The notes beneath the pieces are model-generated. The model did no database searches, was not told the DNA's origin, and worked only from the letters and a program-made list of their open reading frames with translations. From NCBI GenBank assembly GCA_963727465.1, contig CAVSGL010000004.1, positions 62,001 through 126,000 on the forward strand: a stretch of DNA of 64,000 nucleotides, read 5' to 3'. The DNA comes from VRUE01 sp963727465 (GTDB taxonomy: Bacteria > Actinomycetota > Thermoleophilia > Solirubrobacterales > 70-9). The translations under genes and the position numbers were made by a program. Positions 26,049 through 34,557 of the stretch are shown here, one piece after another; within the stretch, counting starts at the first letter, position 1, and every line of letters begins with the position of its first letter.

Positions 26049-26713
26049 CGGTATCGCTCCTCGAGTTTGCGTTGCGCAGCCAGGATTGCGAAAGCGCCGC
26101 TGCGTCCGAGGCTCTGCGAGATCGCGCCTTGCGTCTTGCCCTCCGCGCCAGCGATCCGGGCCTGGGACCATCCGTGCATCAGTCCGAGGAGGCGATTTCG
26201 ATTCGGCTGCGTCATTCGGTGCACGATCGCATCCCGACACAGAAGGAACGCGTTCAGTGCCGCCCCCTCTCCCTCCCAACGTGGCGAGCGCGATTCAGAT
26301 GCAGAAAAGCACGTACGAACAAAGGAGGTGTGCGGGGCGTCGGCCATCCCTCGGGCGTCCTCGATCGCCTGCCGGGCCGCCCACCAGCCGGGGCCGTCCT
26401 GTGAGAAGCCGCGGGATTTCGCGAAGACCTCGACCCTTCCGACCCCGAGCCCGTAGCGAGAATCGACCTCGGCACCGCGCAACAGCTCCAGCCGAACGAC
26501 CAGGCTCGCGAGCGTCGCCTCCCCGATATCGCCGAAGCAAGCCTGAAATTCGTCGCCGATCGTCGCCTGAAACTCGACCTTCGGTTCCAGCATGGCGTTC
26601 GCTCGCAGCAGCGCGTCGTCGACCTGAGCCTGGAGACTCAAGCGATCCTCGATGCCACGCGATCCGACGATGTCCCCGATCAGCGTGAATACCTCGGGCG
26701 TGCTGTTGTCCAT
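26045..26713 (-). CDS. SatD family protein
   Basis: A 222-aa protein from ATG 26713. The start VFTLIGDIVGSRGIEDR and the ATIGDEFQACFGDIGEA motif are hallmarks of SatD. They resemble a nucleotide-cyclase-like alpha/beta core. The C-terminal part (SQARIAGAEGKTQGAISQSL, GRSGAFAILAA) has a helix-turn-helix pattern, so the protein probably binds DNA. SatD was first described in an acid-tolerance locus of Streptococcus; its biochemical role is not known. Here it heads a two-gene operon with a membrane protein, and the AT-rich inverted repeats immediately upstream suggest self-regulation. Confidence 0.82.
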   Translation of the reverse strand: MDNSTPEVFTLIGDIVGSRGIEDRLSLQAQVDDALLRANAMLEPKVEFQATIGDEFQACFGDIGEATLASLVVRLELLRGAEVDSRYGLGVGRVEVFAKSRGFSQDGPGWWAARQAIEDARGMADAPHTSFVRTCFSASESRSPRWEGEGAALNAFLLCRDAIVHRMTQPNRNRLLGLMHGWSQARIAGAEGKTQGAISQSLGRSGAFAILAAQRKLEERYR

Positions 26714-26717
26714 AGCT

Positions 26718-26763
26718 ATTAGATATCAGCTAATACCAACAGCAATATTAGAATTGAGCTAAT
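26718..26763. promoter_or_regulatory. paired operators ATTAG-N7-CTAAT upstream of satD
   Basis: Two perfect 5-bp inverted repeats with 7-base spacers, at 26718-26734 (ATTAG ATATCAG CTAAT) and 26747-26763 (ATTAG AATTGAG CTAAT). Their centres are 29 bases apart, within an unusually AT-rich stretch just upstream of the satD start. A third site lies at the 3' end of the operon. Confidence 0.65.
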
Positions 26764-26805
26764 GCAACGGGCAGTGCAGTTCTGAGACGCCTTGGGCGTG
26801 GTTCA

Positions 26806-28203
26806 ATGACCGCGATGCCACGAGAGCTCGAGGCCGACTACCTGGTGGTCGGAGCGGGCGCGTCGGGCATGGCCTTCGCCGACGCCCTGACCGACCATGC
26901 GGACGTGCGGGTCGCCTTGGTCGATCGCCGGCACGGGCCGGGCGGCCACTGGCTCGACGCCTACCCGTTCGTGCGGCTGCACCAGGCGTCGTCGTTCTAC
27001 GGCGTCGCCTCGACCGTGCTGGGCTCCGGAGCGGTCCAGAGCGAAGGCCCGGAGGCGGGCCTGCACGAGCGGGCCGGCGCCGCCGAGGTCTGCGCCTACT
27101 ACCAGCGGGTGCTGAGCGAGCGGCTGCTGCCCTCGGGCCGGGTCGAGTTCCACCCGAGCTGCGAGTACCTGGGCGACGGCTCGTTCGTCTCGCGCCTGAG
27201 CGGGGAGCGCTACCGGGCCGGGCCGGATTGCAGGATCGTCGACGCCCGCTACCTCGGGCCCGAAATCCCCGCGACCACCGCGCCGCCGTTCGGCGTCGCC
27301 GACGGGGTCCGGGCGCTGGCGGTCAACGAGCTGCCGCGGCTGGCGTCCGCGCCGGGGGAGTTCGTCATCGTCGGCTCGGGAAAGACCGCGACCGATGCCT
27401 GCGTCTGGCTGCTCGAAAACGGCGTCGACCCGGATTCGATCTGCTGGGTCCGCCCGCGCGATCCGTGGATGCTCGACCGCGCGGTCGTCCAGCCCGATCC
27501 CGCGGTCTTCATCGGCATGGCCGCCGACACGATGGAGGCGGCGTCCGAGGCAACCTCGCCGGACGAGCTCTTCCTGCGCCTGGAGGCGGCCGGGGTGATG
27601 CTGCGCATCGACCCCTCGGTGACGCCGACGATGGCGAAGACGCCGACCCTCGGCCGCTGGGAGCTCGACCTGCTGCGCAGCATCGAGCGGGTCGTGCGGC
27701 GCGGCCACGTCCGCGGGGTGCGACCCGGGCGGATCGAGCTCGAGGACGGCGACGTCGCGATCGGCAGGGAGGCGGCGATCGTCCACTGCGCCGCGGCCGG
27801 GCTCCAGTACCCGCCGCTGGTTCCGATCTGGGGCGAGGGGGCGATCACGATCCAGCCGGTCCGGGCGGGCTTCCCCTGCCTGGCGGCGGCGCTGATCGGC
27901 TATGTCGAGGCGACCCGCGACGACGACGCCGAGAAGAACCGGGTCTGTCCCCCGTCGCCGCTCTCGAACACGCCCACCGATTGGGCGCTGATGCAGGCCC
28001 TGGGCGGCCGCGCCTCGCTCGCCTTCGGCGCCGAGACCGACATCAAGGAATGGATCGACCGCGTCGCGCTCAACCCCGCGCGCGTCCCCCCCGGCCAGAC
28101 CGTCGACCCCGCCCTGGCGGCCGCCGCGGAGCGCTTCCGCGCCGCCGCCGGCCCCGGCCTCGCGGCGATGGCCAAGCTCGCGGGGCTCGACCCAGACGAT
28201 TAG
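26806..28203 (+). CDS. FAD/NAD(P)-dependent flavoprotein (monooxygenase-like)
   Basis: A 465-aa protein starting at ATG 26806 (or 26815). The N-terminal Rossmann motif is YLVVGAGASGMAFADAL, with ALVDRRHGPGGHW as the flavin-contacting strand. A second dinucleotide motif is EFVIVGSGKTATDA at about residue 185. Two Rossmann folds arranged this way are typical of flavin monooxygenases that use NADPH. The FMO fingerprint FxGxxxHxxx is not obvious, so I leave the reaction open. It is a stand-alone gene, convergent with the frameshifted LuxR gene that follows. Confidence 0.72.
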   Translation: MTAMPRELEADYLVVGAGASGMAFADALTDHADVRVALVDRRHGPGGHWLDAYPFVRLHQASSFYGVASTVLGSGAVQSEGPEAGLHERAGAAEVCAYYQRVLSERLLPSGRVEFHPSCEYLGDGSFVSRLSGERYRAGPDCRIVDARYLGPEIPATTAPPFGVADGVRALAVNELPRLASAPGEFVIVGSGKTATDACVWLLENGVDPDSICWVRPRDPWMLDRAVVQPDPAVFIGMAADTMEAASEATSPDELFLRLEAAGVMLRIDPSVTPTMAKTPTLGRWELDLLRSIERVVRRGHVRGVRPGRIELEDGDVAIGREAAIVHCAAAGLQYPPLVPIWGEGAITIQPVRAGFPCLAAALIGYVEATRDDDAEKNRVCPPSPLSNTPTDWALMQALGGRASLAFGAETDIKEWIDRVALNPARVPPGQTVDPALAAAAERFRAAAGPGLAAMAKLAGLDPDD

Positions 28204-28221
28204 CGCGAGGGCGAGGCGCGC

Positions 28222-29761
28222 TCAGACCAGGTCGTGCTCGAAGGCGAAGGCGCCGGCGGCGGTGCGGGAGGTGACGCCGAGCTTGGCGAAGATGTTCTGT
28301 AGGTGGCGGGCGACGGTGTGCTCGCTGATCGTCAGGGCCGCGGCGATCTCGCGGTTGCTGCGGCCGGCGGCGACGAGGCGCAGGACCTCGAGCTCGCGCC
28401 CGGTCAGCCCGGCCGGCGCGTCGGCGCCGGGCGGCGCCAGGCCGGCGAGCTCGGGCGCCGCGTCGAGCTCGGCGAAGCGCCGCGCGCGCCGCGTCGAGCT
28501 CGATTCGCGCCGCGTCCTCGTCGCCGAGCTCAGCGCAGGCGCGGCCGACCAGGGCGCGGGCCCTGGCCGCCTCGTAGGGGGCGTCGAGCTCCTGCCAGCC
28601 GTCGGCGGCGCGGCGCAGCGCCGCGAGCGCGGCGGCGTGCTCGCCCTTGGCCAGGAGCACGGCGCCCGCGGCGTGGGCGGCCTGCGCTGCCAGGGCGTCG
28701 CTGCCGAGGTCTCCGGCGAGCGCCTCCAGCTCGGCGGCCGCGGCCTCGGCCGCCTCGACCCGCCCGGCGGCGAGCGCGATCTCGACCGCGGCCGGCAGCA
28801 GGCGCGCCCGCTCGCCGGGCTCGGCGCGTTCGGCCAGCAGCCGCTCGATCGCCTTGCTCGCGGCGGCGAGGTCGCCCTGGGCCAGGCGCAGCAGCGCCAG
28901 CCCCGGCTGCGGCTCGTGGCCGCGCTCGCCGGCGAGGCGGAAGGCCGCCTCGGCCTCGGCGAGCTCGCCGCGCAGGCGGTGGATCTCACCCTGCCGGTAG
29001 CAGGCCTCCCCCGCCGCGCGGGGATTCTCGCCCTCCAGGCAGCGCTCAGCCGCGCGCCGCGCCTCCGCCAGCGCCTCCGTCCACGCCCCCTGCCACTGCA
29101 TGATCTCGGCGCGGTGGATCCGGCAGCGGCCGGTGAAGGCGACCATCTCGGGCTGTTCGTCGCACCAGCGGCTCAGGGTCGCGGTCCACTCGCGGGCGCG
29201 GCGCACGTCGTGCGCCTGCTCGCAGGCGAGGATCACGCCGCAGTAGACGATCCCGGTGACGATCGGCGAGAGCTCGCCGGCGCTGGCCGCGACCATCGCC
29301 TGATCGAGCAGCGAGAGGCCGGCGGCGACCTCGCCGGCGCGGATCAGCGCCTGGCCCTGCTCGTGGCCGGCCAGGGCAAAGAGATCGGCGTCGCCGAAGC
29401 GCTCGCCGATCGCCGCCGCCTCGCCCGCGACCTGCGCCGCCGCGGCCCACTCGCCACGCGCCTCGCGCTCGAAGGCCGCGGGCAGCAGCAGGTAGCCGCG
29501 CTCGACCCGGTCCTCCCCCTCGCTCTCGAGCAGCCGCTGCGCCCGGCCGAGCCAGCCACCCGCCGCCCCGGTCTCGCCGCGCCGCGCGAGGTTGACCCCG
29601 AGCCAGAAGGCGCAGCGCAGCGCCGCGATCGGCTCGCCCTCGTCGAGATGGGCGCGGTGGGCGCGAGCGAGCAGGTCGAGGTACTCGCCTTCGCGGCCGG
29701 CCATGTAGGCGGCGGTGGCGAGCTCCTCCAGCTGGTCGCCGGCCTCGTTCGGGTCCGTCAC
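28222..29761 (-). pseudogene. TPR-LuxR transcriptional regulator interrupted by a frameshift
   Basis: From GTG 29761 one frame encodes about 420 residues of TPR-like helices (e.g. AGEACYRQGEIHRLRGELAE). Near 28480 the sense of the protein moves to another frame, which continues FAELDAAPELAGLAPPGADA and ends with a good LuxR HTH: LTGRELEVLRLVAAGRSNRE, IAAALTISEHTVARHL. The junction lies in a GC dinucleotide run (GGCGCGCGCGG); gaining two bases or losing one restores a single reading frame. This is a typical place for a sequencing or assembly error. If real, the HTH would not be made from the normal start. There is no N-terminal AAA domain, unlike the LuxR gene at 19692. Confidence 0.75.
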
Positions 29762-29795
29762 CGTGAACGCAGTATCGCGAACCGGCGCTCAACTC

Positions 29796-31220
29796 TCAGG
29801 CGGCGCGACTGCGGCGGCCCTCGCCGGCGGCGGCGTCGGCGGCGAGCCCGCGCAGCTCCGCCAGCGAGCGCTCGATGCCCGCGCGCATCGCCTCGATGTC
29901 GGGCACCTTCGCGCGGTCGGCGTTGATCCCGAAGCTCACCTCGCCGTCGTAGCTGACGGCGGCGACGCCGACCGCGTGGCCGGCGAAGATCGGCACCAGC
30001 GGCACGATCCGGCGCAGCGGCGCGCCGAGCGAGTAGAGCGTCGCCTGCACGCCGGGGACGTTGGTGATCGTCAGGTTGAACAGCCGCGGCGTGAAGGCGA
30101 TCCTGGCGACGACGCCGTGCACCGCCGGGGGCGCCGCGCCGGCCAGCTCGACCAGCGCCTCGCCGCCGCGCGCCTGCCCGCCGCCCTTCAGCTCCTGCGA
30201 GGCGGCGACGGTCTTGCGGTAGCGCAGCAGCGGATCCGGCTCGGCGATCGGCAGGTCGACGAAGAGCGAGGAGACGCGGTTGCCGAGCGCGAGCTGCTCG
30301 CTCGCCCTGCGCACGCTGACCGGCACCATCGCCCGCAGCGGCTCTTCGCTCAGCGGCTCGCCGCGCGCCTCGAAGAGATCGCGCAGGCCGCCGGCCGTGG
30401 CGGCGAGCACGACGTCGTTGACCGTGCCGCCGAGCGCGTTCTTGATCTGCTTGATCTCCGCCAGCGAGGTGTGGACCGCGGCCATCCGCCGGCCGCCCCC
30501 GATCTCGACGTTGAGGCTCGTCTGGGGAGCCGGGATCAGCTCGTCGATCAGCAGGCCGGCGACCTCGCGCGAGCGGTCGAGCAGGCCGCCCAGCTTGCGC
30601 GGGTGCAGCACCGTGTCGACGCCGGCCCGGGCCGCTCCGGCCAGCGCCGCGAGCCGCTCGTGCTCGTGCTCCGGCTCCTCGGCCTCGCCGGCGAACGCCT
30701 CCAGCACGCCCTTGGAGCCGGGGGCGGGATCGGGCTCGGCGTCGAGGATCACGGTGGTCACCGAGTTGCCGCTGACCCCGTCGACGAGGCTGTGGTGGAC
30801 CTTGGTCGCCAGCGCCCAGCCGCCGTCGGCGAAGCCGTCGAGCAGGACGGTCTCCCAGAGCGGGTGGGCGCGGTCGAGACGGTGCGAGTAGAAGTCCCCG
30901 AGCCAATCGAGCAGCTCCGCTTCGTCCCCCGGCGCCGGCAGCGTCGCCCGGCGCACGTGGTTGGCGATGTCGAAGCCCGGGTCGGAGACCCAGTGCGGCC
31001 AGGAGAGCCTGCCGGTGCGCGGCGAGGAGAGCCGGCGGCGGAAGCGCGGCAGGAGCTGGAGGCGCTCGTCGAGCAGCTCGCGCACCTGCGCCAGGGTCGG
31101 CGTGCCCCCGTCCGGGAGCGGGTCGAAGAGCATCGCCCAGCCGACGTGCATGTGGGCGGACTCGTCGCCCTCCTCGAGCTCGAGGAACGTCGCGTCCAGG
31201 GGCGTCAGCTGCTCCTCCAT
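29796..31220 (-). CDS. wax ester synthase/diacylglycerol acyltransferase (WS/DGAT)
   Basis: A 474-aa protein from ATG 31220. The condensation-like active-site motif HHSLVDG is at residues 142-148, preceded by PLWETVLLDGF. The C-terminal part has NLTITNVPGV, the second family motif. These membrane-associated enzymes esterify fatty acyl-CoA to diacylglycerol or fatty alcohols for storage lipid. The length is that of actinobacterial members. It is next to an SDR gene in the same orientation but separated by about 65 bases. Confidence 0.9.
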   Translation of the reverse strand: MEEQLTPLDATFLELEEGDESAHMHVGWAMLFDPLPDGGTPTLAQVRELLDERLQLLPRFRRRLSSPRTGRLSWPHWVSDPGFDIANHVRRATLPAPGDEAELLDWLGDFYSHRLDRAHPLWETVLLDGFADGGWALATKVHHSLVDGVSGNSVTTVILDAEPDPAPGSKGVLEAFAGEAEEPEHEHERLAALAGAARAGVDTVLHPRKLGGLLDRSREVAGLLIDELIPAPQTSLNVEIGGGRRMAAVHTSLAEIKQIKNALGGTVNDVVLAATAGGLRDLFEARGEPLSEEPLRAMVPVSVRRASEQLALGNRVSSLFVDLPIAEPDPLLRYRKTVAASQELKGGGQARGGEALVELAGAAPPAVHGVVARIAFTPRLFNLTITNVPGVQATLYSLGAPLRRIVPLVPIFAGHAVGVAAVSYDGEVSFGINADRAKVPDIEAMRAGIERSLAELRGLAADAAAGEGRRSRAA

Positions 31221-31287
31221 GACCCCACGCTACGCCCGCTCCGGCCGGCTGAAATCCGTGCTCGCTACGGATCGGCGATGCGCGCCA

Positions 31288-32286
31288 CTACTTAGCCCGC
31301 ACGGCGGCGACCGTTTCGCGCAGGGTCTCGCGGGCGTCGTGGTGGGGCATCCAGCGCAGCTTGCGGCGCGCCCGCGCGGTGTCCATCAGGACCGGGCGGC
31401 GCACGGTCTCGATCCAGGCCGCCTCGGGCGGCAACAGCGGGTAGAAGGGCGCCATCGCCTCGGCGGCGAAGCCGACGGCGAGCTGCGGCGCCGGCACCGA
31501 GTGCCAGCCGAGCTCGCGGGCGAGGTCGGAGACGGTGAGCTCGCCCGGTCCGGCGAGGTTGTAGACGCCGGGCTCGCCGAAGCCGACCGCGGCCGCGGTG
31601 AGGGCGGCGGCGACGTCGTCGTGGTGGACGAGCTGGAAGGGAACGCCGGGATCGGGCAGCACCGGCCGCAGCGAGGGCGCCCTGCCGAGCGCCCAGCGCA
31701 CCGGCCCCGGCAGCTTCTGGCCGAGGGCGAGCAGCGGCACCAGCTCGAGCAGCAGCGGCGCCTTGGGGCCGGCGACGATGCAGGGGCGGAAGACGAAGGC
31801 CTCGGTCGGCGAACCCTCCAGCGCCTCCCAGAGCGCCGCCTCGACCTCGGCCTTGTCGGCCGAGTACGGGTGGCGGGCGGTGCCGCGCGTCGGCTCGTCC
31901 TCGGTCAGCAGCGAGGGCAGGTCGCGGTGAAAGCCGTAGGCGGCGACCGACGAGGTGTAGACGAGGCGCTTGGCGCCGGCCGCGACGGCGGCCTCGAAAA
32001 CGTTGCGCGAGCCGTTCAGGTTGATCTCGCGGCTCTCCCCCCGGCCGGCGACGATGACGAAGGCGAGGTGGACGACGACGTCCGCCTCGGCGACCAGCGC
32101 GTCGACCGCCTCGCGGTCGAGGATGTCGCCGCGCCGGTATTCGGTCTTCTCCCATCCCTGCGCGCCGAGATCGAACGGCCGCCGCGCCATGCCGATCACC
32201 CGCTCGACCTCGGGCGCGCGCTCGAGCGCCGCGATGAACGATCTGCCGATCTCGCCGGTGGGCCCGGTGACTGCAACGGTGAGCAT
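31288..32286 (-). CDS. NAD-dependent epimerase/dehydratase (extended SDR)
   Basis: A 332-aa protein from ATG 32286. The dinucleotide motif is TGPTGEIGRSF (TGxxGxxG). The catalytic YSADK (Tyr/Lys) follows VYTSSVAAYGF, where a Ser is in place. The C-terminal part is a substrate domain with HHDDVAAAL. It resembles extended SDRs that act on nucleotide sugars or steroid-like substrates; the exact reaction cannot be named from sequence. The gene ends close to the WS/DGAT start, so the two may be co-transcribed. Confidence 0.82.
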   Translation of the reverse strand: MLTVAVTGPTGEIGRSFIAALERAPEVERVIGMARRPFDLGAQGWEKTEYRRGDILDREAVDALVAEADVVVHLAFVIVAGRGESREINLNGSRNVFEAAVAAGAKRLVYTSSVAAYGFHRDLPSLLTEDEPTRGTARHPYSADKAEVEAALWEALEGSPTEAFVFRPCIVAGPKAPLLLELVPLLALGQKLPGPVRWALGRAPSLRPVLPDPGVPFQLVHHDDVAAALTAAAVGFGEPGVYNLAGPGELTVSDLARELGWHSVPAPQLAVGFAAEAMAPFYPLLPPEAAWIETVRRPVLMDTARARRKLRWMPHHDARETLRETVAAVRAK

Positions 32287-32429
32287 CCCGACAATCTTCC
32301 CGAAACTGCGGGAACAAAGGCAACGAGACAGGGATCTGTGTCGCTTTGACCCACAAAGTCGTCATGATTACGCAGGGTTGTCCGATCGGGCAATCAGTTC
32401 GTAGTCATTCAGAACCGAGAGGAGAACTC

Positions 32430-32651
32430 GTGCCAACCCAAGAGATGAGGGCGCTCTGGCATCCCACCAGAGCCCACGTCCTGGAGTCGCTCAAGGTGGC
32501 GCCGGCGACCCGGTCGCAGCTCGTCGAGTCCGCCGGGGCGCCGCTCGCCGAGGTCGCATACCACTGCCGCGCCCTCTGCAACTCCGGCTGCATCAAGCAC
32601 GCCGATTCGTCCGGCCCCGACGCCGACGACCCCCTCTACGAAGCGCTCTGA
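32430..32651 (+). CDS. very small winged-helix protein, 73 aa
   Basis: GTG 32430 is chosen because AGAGGAGAACTC precedes it; an upstream ATG at 32346 lacks a site. The protein is essentially one winged helix: LWHPTRAHVLESLKVAPATR, SQLVESAGAPLAEVAYHCRA, LCNSGCIKHADSS. It resembles the protein at 14880-15209 (HP.R..VL, VAYH). Two Cys lie in the last helices (HCRAL, SGC). It precedes the AT-rich region and the tRNA that head the metabolite operon and could regulate it. Confidence 0.65.
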   Translation: MPTQEMRALWHPTRAHVLESLKVAPATRSQLVESAGAPLAEVAYHCRALCNSGCIKHADSSGPDADDPLYEAL

Positions 32652-32699
32652 GCCCGCGGCCCAGGCCGCCCCAGCGCACCCCGCGGCGCTCCGCCCCTC

Positions 32700-32776
32700 C
32701 GGTGGACACGACTTGCGTTCCGTTGTTACACTCCAAAATTATTGAATAGTTATCTGGCTATTCGATAAATAAATAC
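32700..32776 (+). promoter_or_regulatory. AT-rich promoter region of the tRNA/ArgRS-like operon
   Basis: About 60 bases of sharply lower GC than the surroundings (e.g. AAAATTATTGAATAG, GATAAATAAATAC) lie directly before the tRNA gene. An inverted repeat GAATAG-N8-CTATTC (32744-32763) sits in its centre and may be an operator. No other promoter-like sequence is seen before the operon. Confidence 0.5.
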
Positions 32777-32849
32777 GCACCAGTACCTCAATCGGTTAGA
32801 GGATCGGGTTTGTAAGCCGAGGATCCGGGTTCGAGCCCCGGCTGGTGCA
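32777..32849 (+). tRNA. tRNA-Thr (UGU anticodon), unusual, no encoded CCA
   Basis: The 73-base sequence folds as a cloverleaf. The acceptor arms are GCACCAG/CTGGTGC with discriminator A. The D-stem is CCTC/GAGG with GG in the loop, and the anticodon loop TTTGTAA gives UGU for Thr. The T-arm is CCGGG TTCGAGC CCCGG. G1-C72 and C2-G71 agree with Thr identity. Oddities are a G-G mismatch at the top of the anticodon stem, C10-G25 instead of G10-C25, a four-base variable loop and no CCA. It lies 25 bases before the ArgRS-like gene and after an AT-rich promoter region, so it is likely the first element of that transcript. Confidence 0.8.
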
Positions 32850-32874
32850 TCGGCGCTGGGTTGCGTCGTGGGTT

Positions 32875-34557
32875 ATGGACATCAATCTCTTCGACTACTT
32901 CGACGAAGCGGGAGACGGGGACGGAGCCCAGTCGCACTGGACCCTGCGCGCGCCCTACCAGCCGGACCGGCGCTACGACCTGATGCTGGTGCCGCTGTCG
33001 AAGGAATGGCGCGAGGACGGCGCCGCGCTGACGGCGCTGGAGAAGGTCGAAGCGCAGCCCTGGGTGGCGGCGGTCGAACGGGGTGAGAAGCACGCCTGGC
33101 TGCGCCTCGACGACGAGTGGGTGGCGCAACGCGGCGCGGCGCTGGAGGAAGGCGACGAGGCGGTCGCCGGCTGTGGGGACGTCGCCGCCGGGCGTAGGTT
33201 CGCGCTCAACTTCTGGGACGCCAACTCGACCAAGGCCCTGCACATCGGCCACCTGCGCAACCTGGCGCTCGGCAACGCGCTCGGCAACGCGCTCGCGGAG
33301 GCCGGCGGCGAGGTCGAGCGCCGCAGCATCATCTGCGACATCGGGCGCAGCATGGGCGAGGCGATGGCCGGGGTCGTGCGCAGCGGCAAGTACCCACAGG
33401 CCGCCGGCGAGTCGAATGGGGTCAAGAGCGACCACTTCGTCGGCTACTGCTACGCCGACTACGTCAGGAACGGGGCTTCCCTCGGGCTCGGATCGGACCA
33501 CCCCGCGGACTCGCTGACGCGCGAGGTCGACGTGCAGGAAGACAGCGCCGACGAGCTCCTACAGCGCGTGCTGAACGGCGACCAGGCGGCGCTCGAACTG
33601 TGGTCCCAGACCCGGGCCTGGGTCATCTCCGGCCAGCGCAAGACCCTGGCCCGGCTCGGCATCCACTTCGACCGCGTCTTCTTCGAGTCCGACTTCCTGC
33701 CCGAGGTGATCGAACTGACCGAGCTCGGCCTCCAGGAGGGCACGCTGGAGAAGCGGCCGGACGGCACCGTCGTTTACATGACCGGCCGCGAGGAGCTGGA
33801 GGAGATGCCCCTGGTGCGCTCCGACGGGGTGCCGACCCAGCACATGCGCGCGCTCGCGTACTGGCTGGCGGCGCCCGGCCTCGACGGCACGACCTCGCTC
33901 CAGATCTGCGGCCAGGAGTGGGTCGCCCACATCACCTGCCGCCGCAAGCTGATGGCGGAGCTGGTCCACACCGACAGCGGCAACGGCTTCCACCCCTATC
34001 ACGACGTCTTCCACGGGATGGTCGCCAAGGAGCAGGAGAAGATCTCATCGAGCAAGAAGGACGCCCTGCTGATCGACCATCTGGTCGAGTGGGTGGACGA
34101 GCAGCTCGAGGCCGATCGCGAGCGCGCGGCGATGCGCGCCGCGCACCCGTCCGCCGACCGGATCGCGTCGCAGATCGCGCTCGGCTACTTCCTCCTGCCC
34201 CCGGCGAACAAGCGGATCGACTTCGAGCCGTCGCGGCTGCTCGACGAGGGCGACGCGCTGGGCTGGGACCTGGCCCGGGCGCGGGCCCGCGTCGGCGACG
34301 GCGACGGCGCGCAGGCGACCGCCGAAAACCCCGAGCGCGACCCGGAGTATCGCTTCGCCGTCGTCCAGGCGGAGACGCTCGGTCGCATGATCGGCCGGAC
34401 CGTGCGCGACTTCGACGTCTCGCCGCTCGCCCGCTTCGCCTCCCATCTCGCCCGCTGGCAGACCGCGGAGCCCCGCACCCCGCACGTCTCCCGCGTCGTC
34501 CACTCGACCCTCGACCGGGCCGCCCGCAGCCTCGGGCTGGAGGAGGCAGCCGCATGA
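32875..34557 (+). CDS. arginyl-tRNA synthetase-like protein heading a biosynthetic operon
   Basis: A 560-aa class I synthetase. The ATG at 32875 has only a weak ribosome-binding site. The HIGH motif is intact (ALHIGHLRNL, residues 121-130), following NFWDANSTK in place of the usual EFVSANPTGP. The KMSKS region reads KISSS (389-393). Downstream, IASQIALGYFLLPPANKRI and LDEGDALGWDLARAR follow the ArgRS pattern, ending in a DALR-like helical domain. Many positions differ from housekeeping ArgRS, and the N-terminal 110 residues are not the standard ArgRS N domain. It is followed without gaps by pathway genes, so it is probably a paralogue that supplies an aminoacyl-tRNA or aminoacyl-adenylate to biosynthesis. 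Whether Arg is the substrate is not shown. Confidence 0.72.
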   Translation: MDINLFDYFDEAGDGDGAQSHWTLRAPYQPDRRYDLMLVPLSKEWREDGAALTALEKVEAQPWVAAVERGEKHAWLRLDDEWVAQRGAALEEGDEAVAGCGDVAAGRRFALNFWDANSTKALHIGHLRNLALGNALGNALAEAGGEVERRSIICDIGRSMGEAMAGVVRSGKYPQAAGESNGVKSDHFVGYCYADYVRNGASLGLGSDHPADSLTREVDVQEDSADELLQRVLNGDQAALELWSQTRAWVISGQRKTLARLGIHFDRVFFESDFLPEVIELTELGLQEGTLEKRPDGTVVYMTGREELEEMPLVRSDGVPTQHMRALAYWLAAPGLDGTTSLQICGQEWVAHITCRRKLMAELVHTDSGNGFHPYHDVFHGMVAKEQEKISSSKKDALLIDHLVEWVDEQLEADRERAAMRAAHPSADRIASQIALGYFLLPPANKRIDFEPSRLLDEGDALGWDLARARARVGDGDGAQATAENPERDPEYRFAVVQAETLGRMIGRTVRDFDVSPLARFASHLARWQTAEPRTPHVSRVVHSTLDRAARSLGLEEAAA

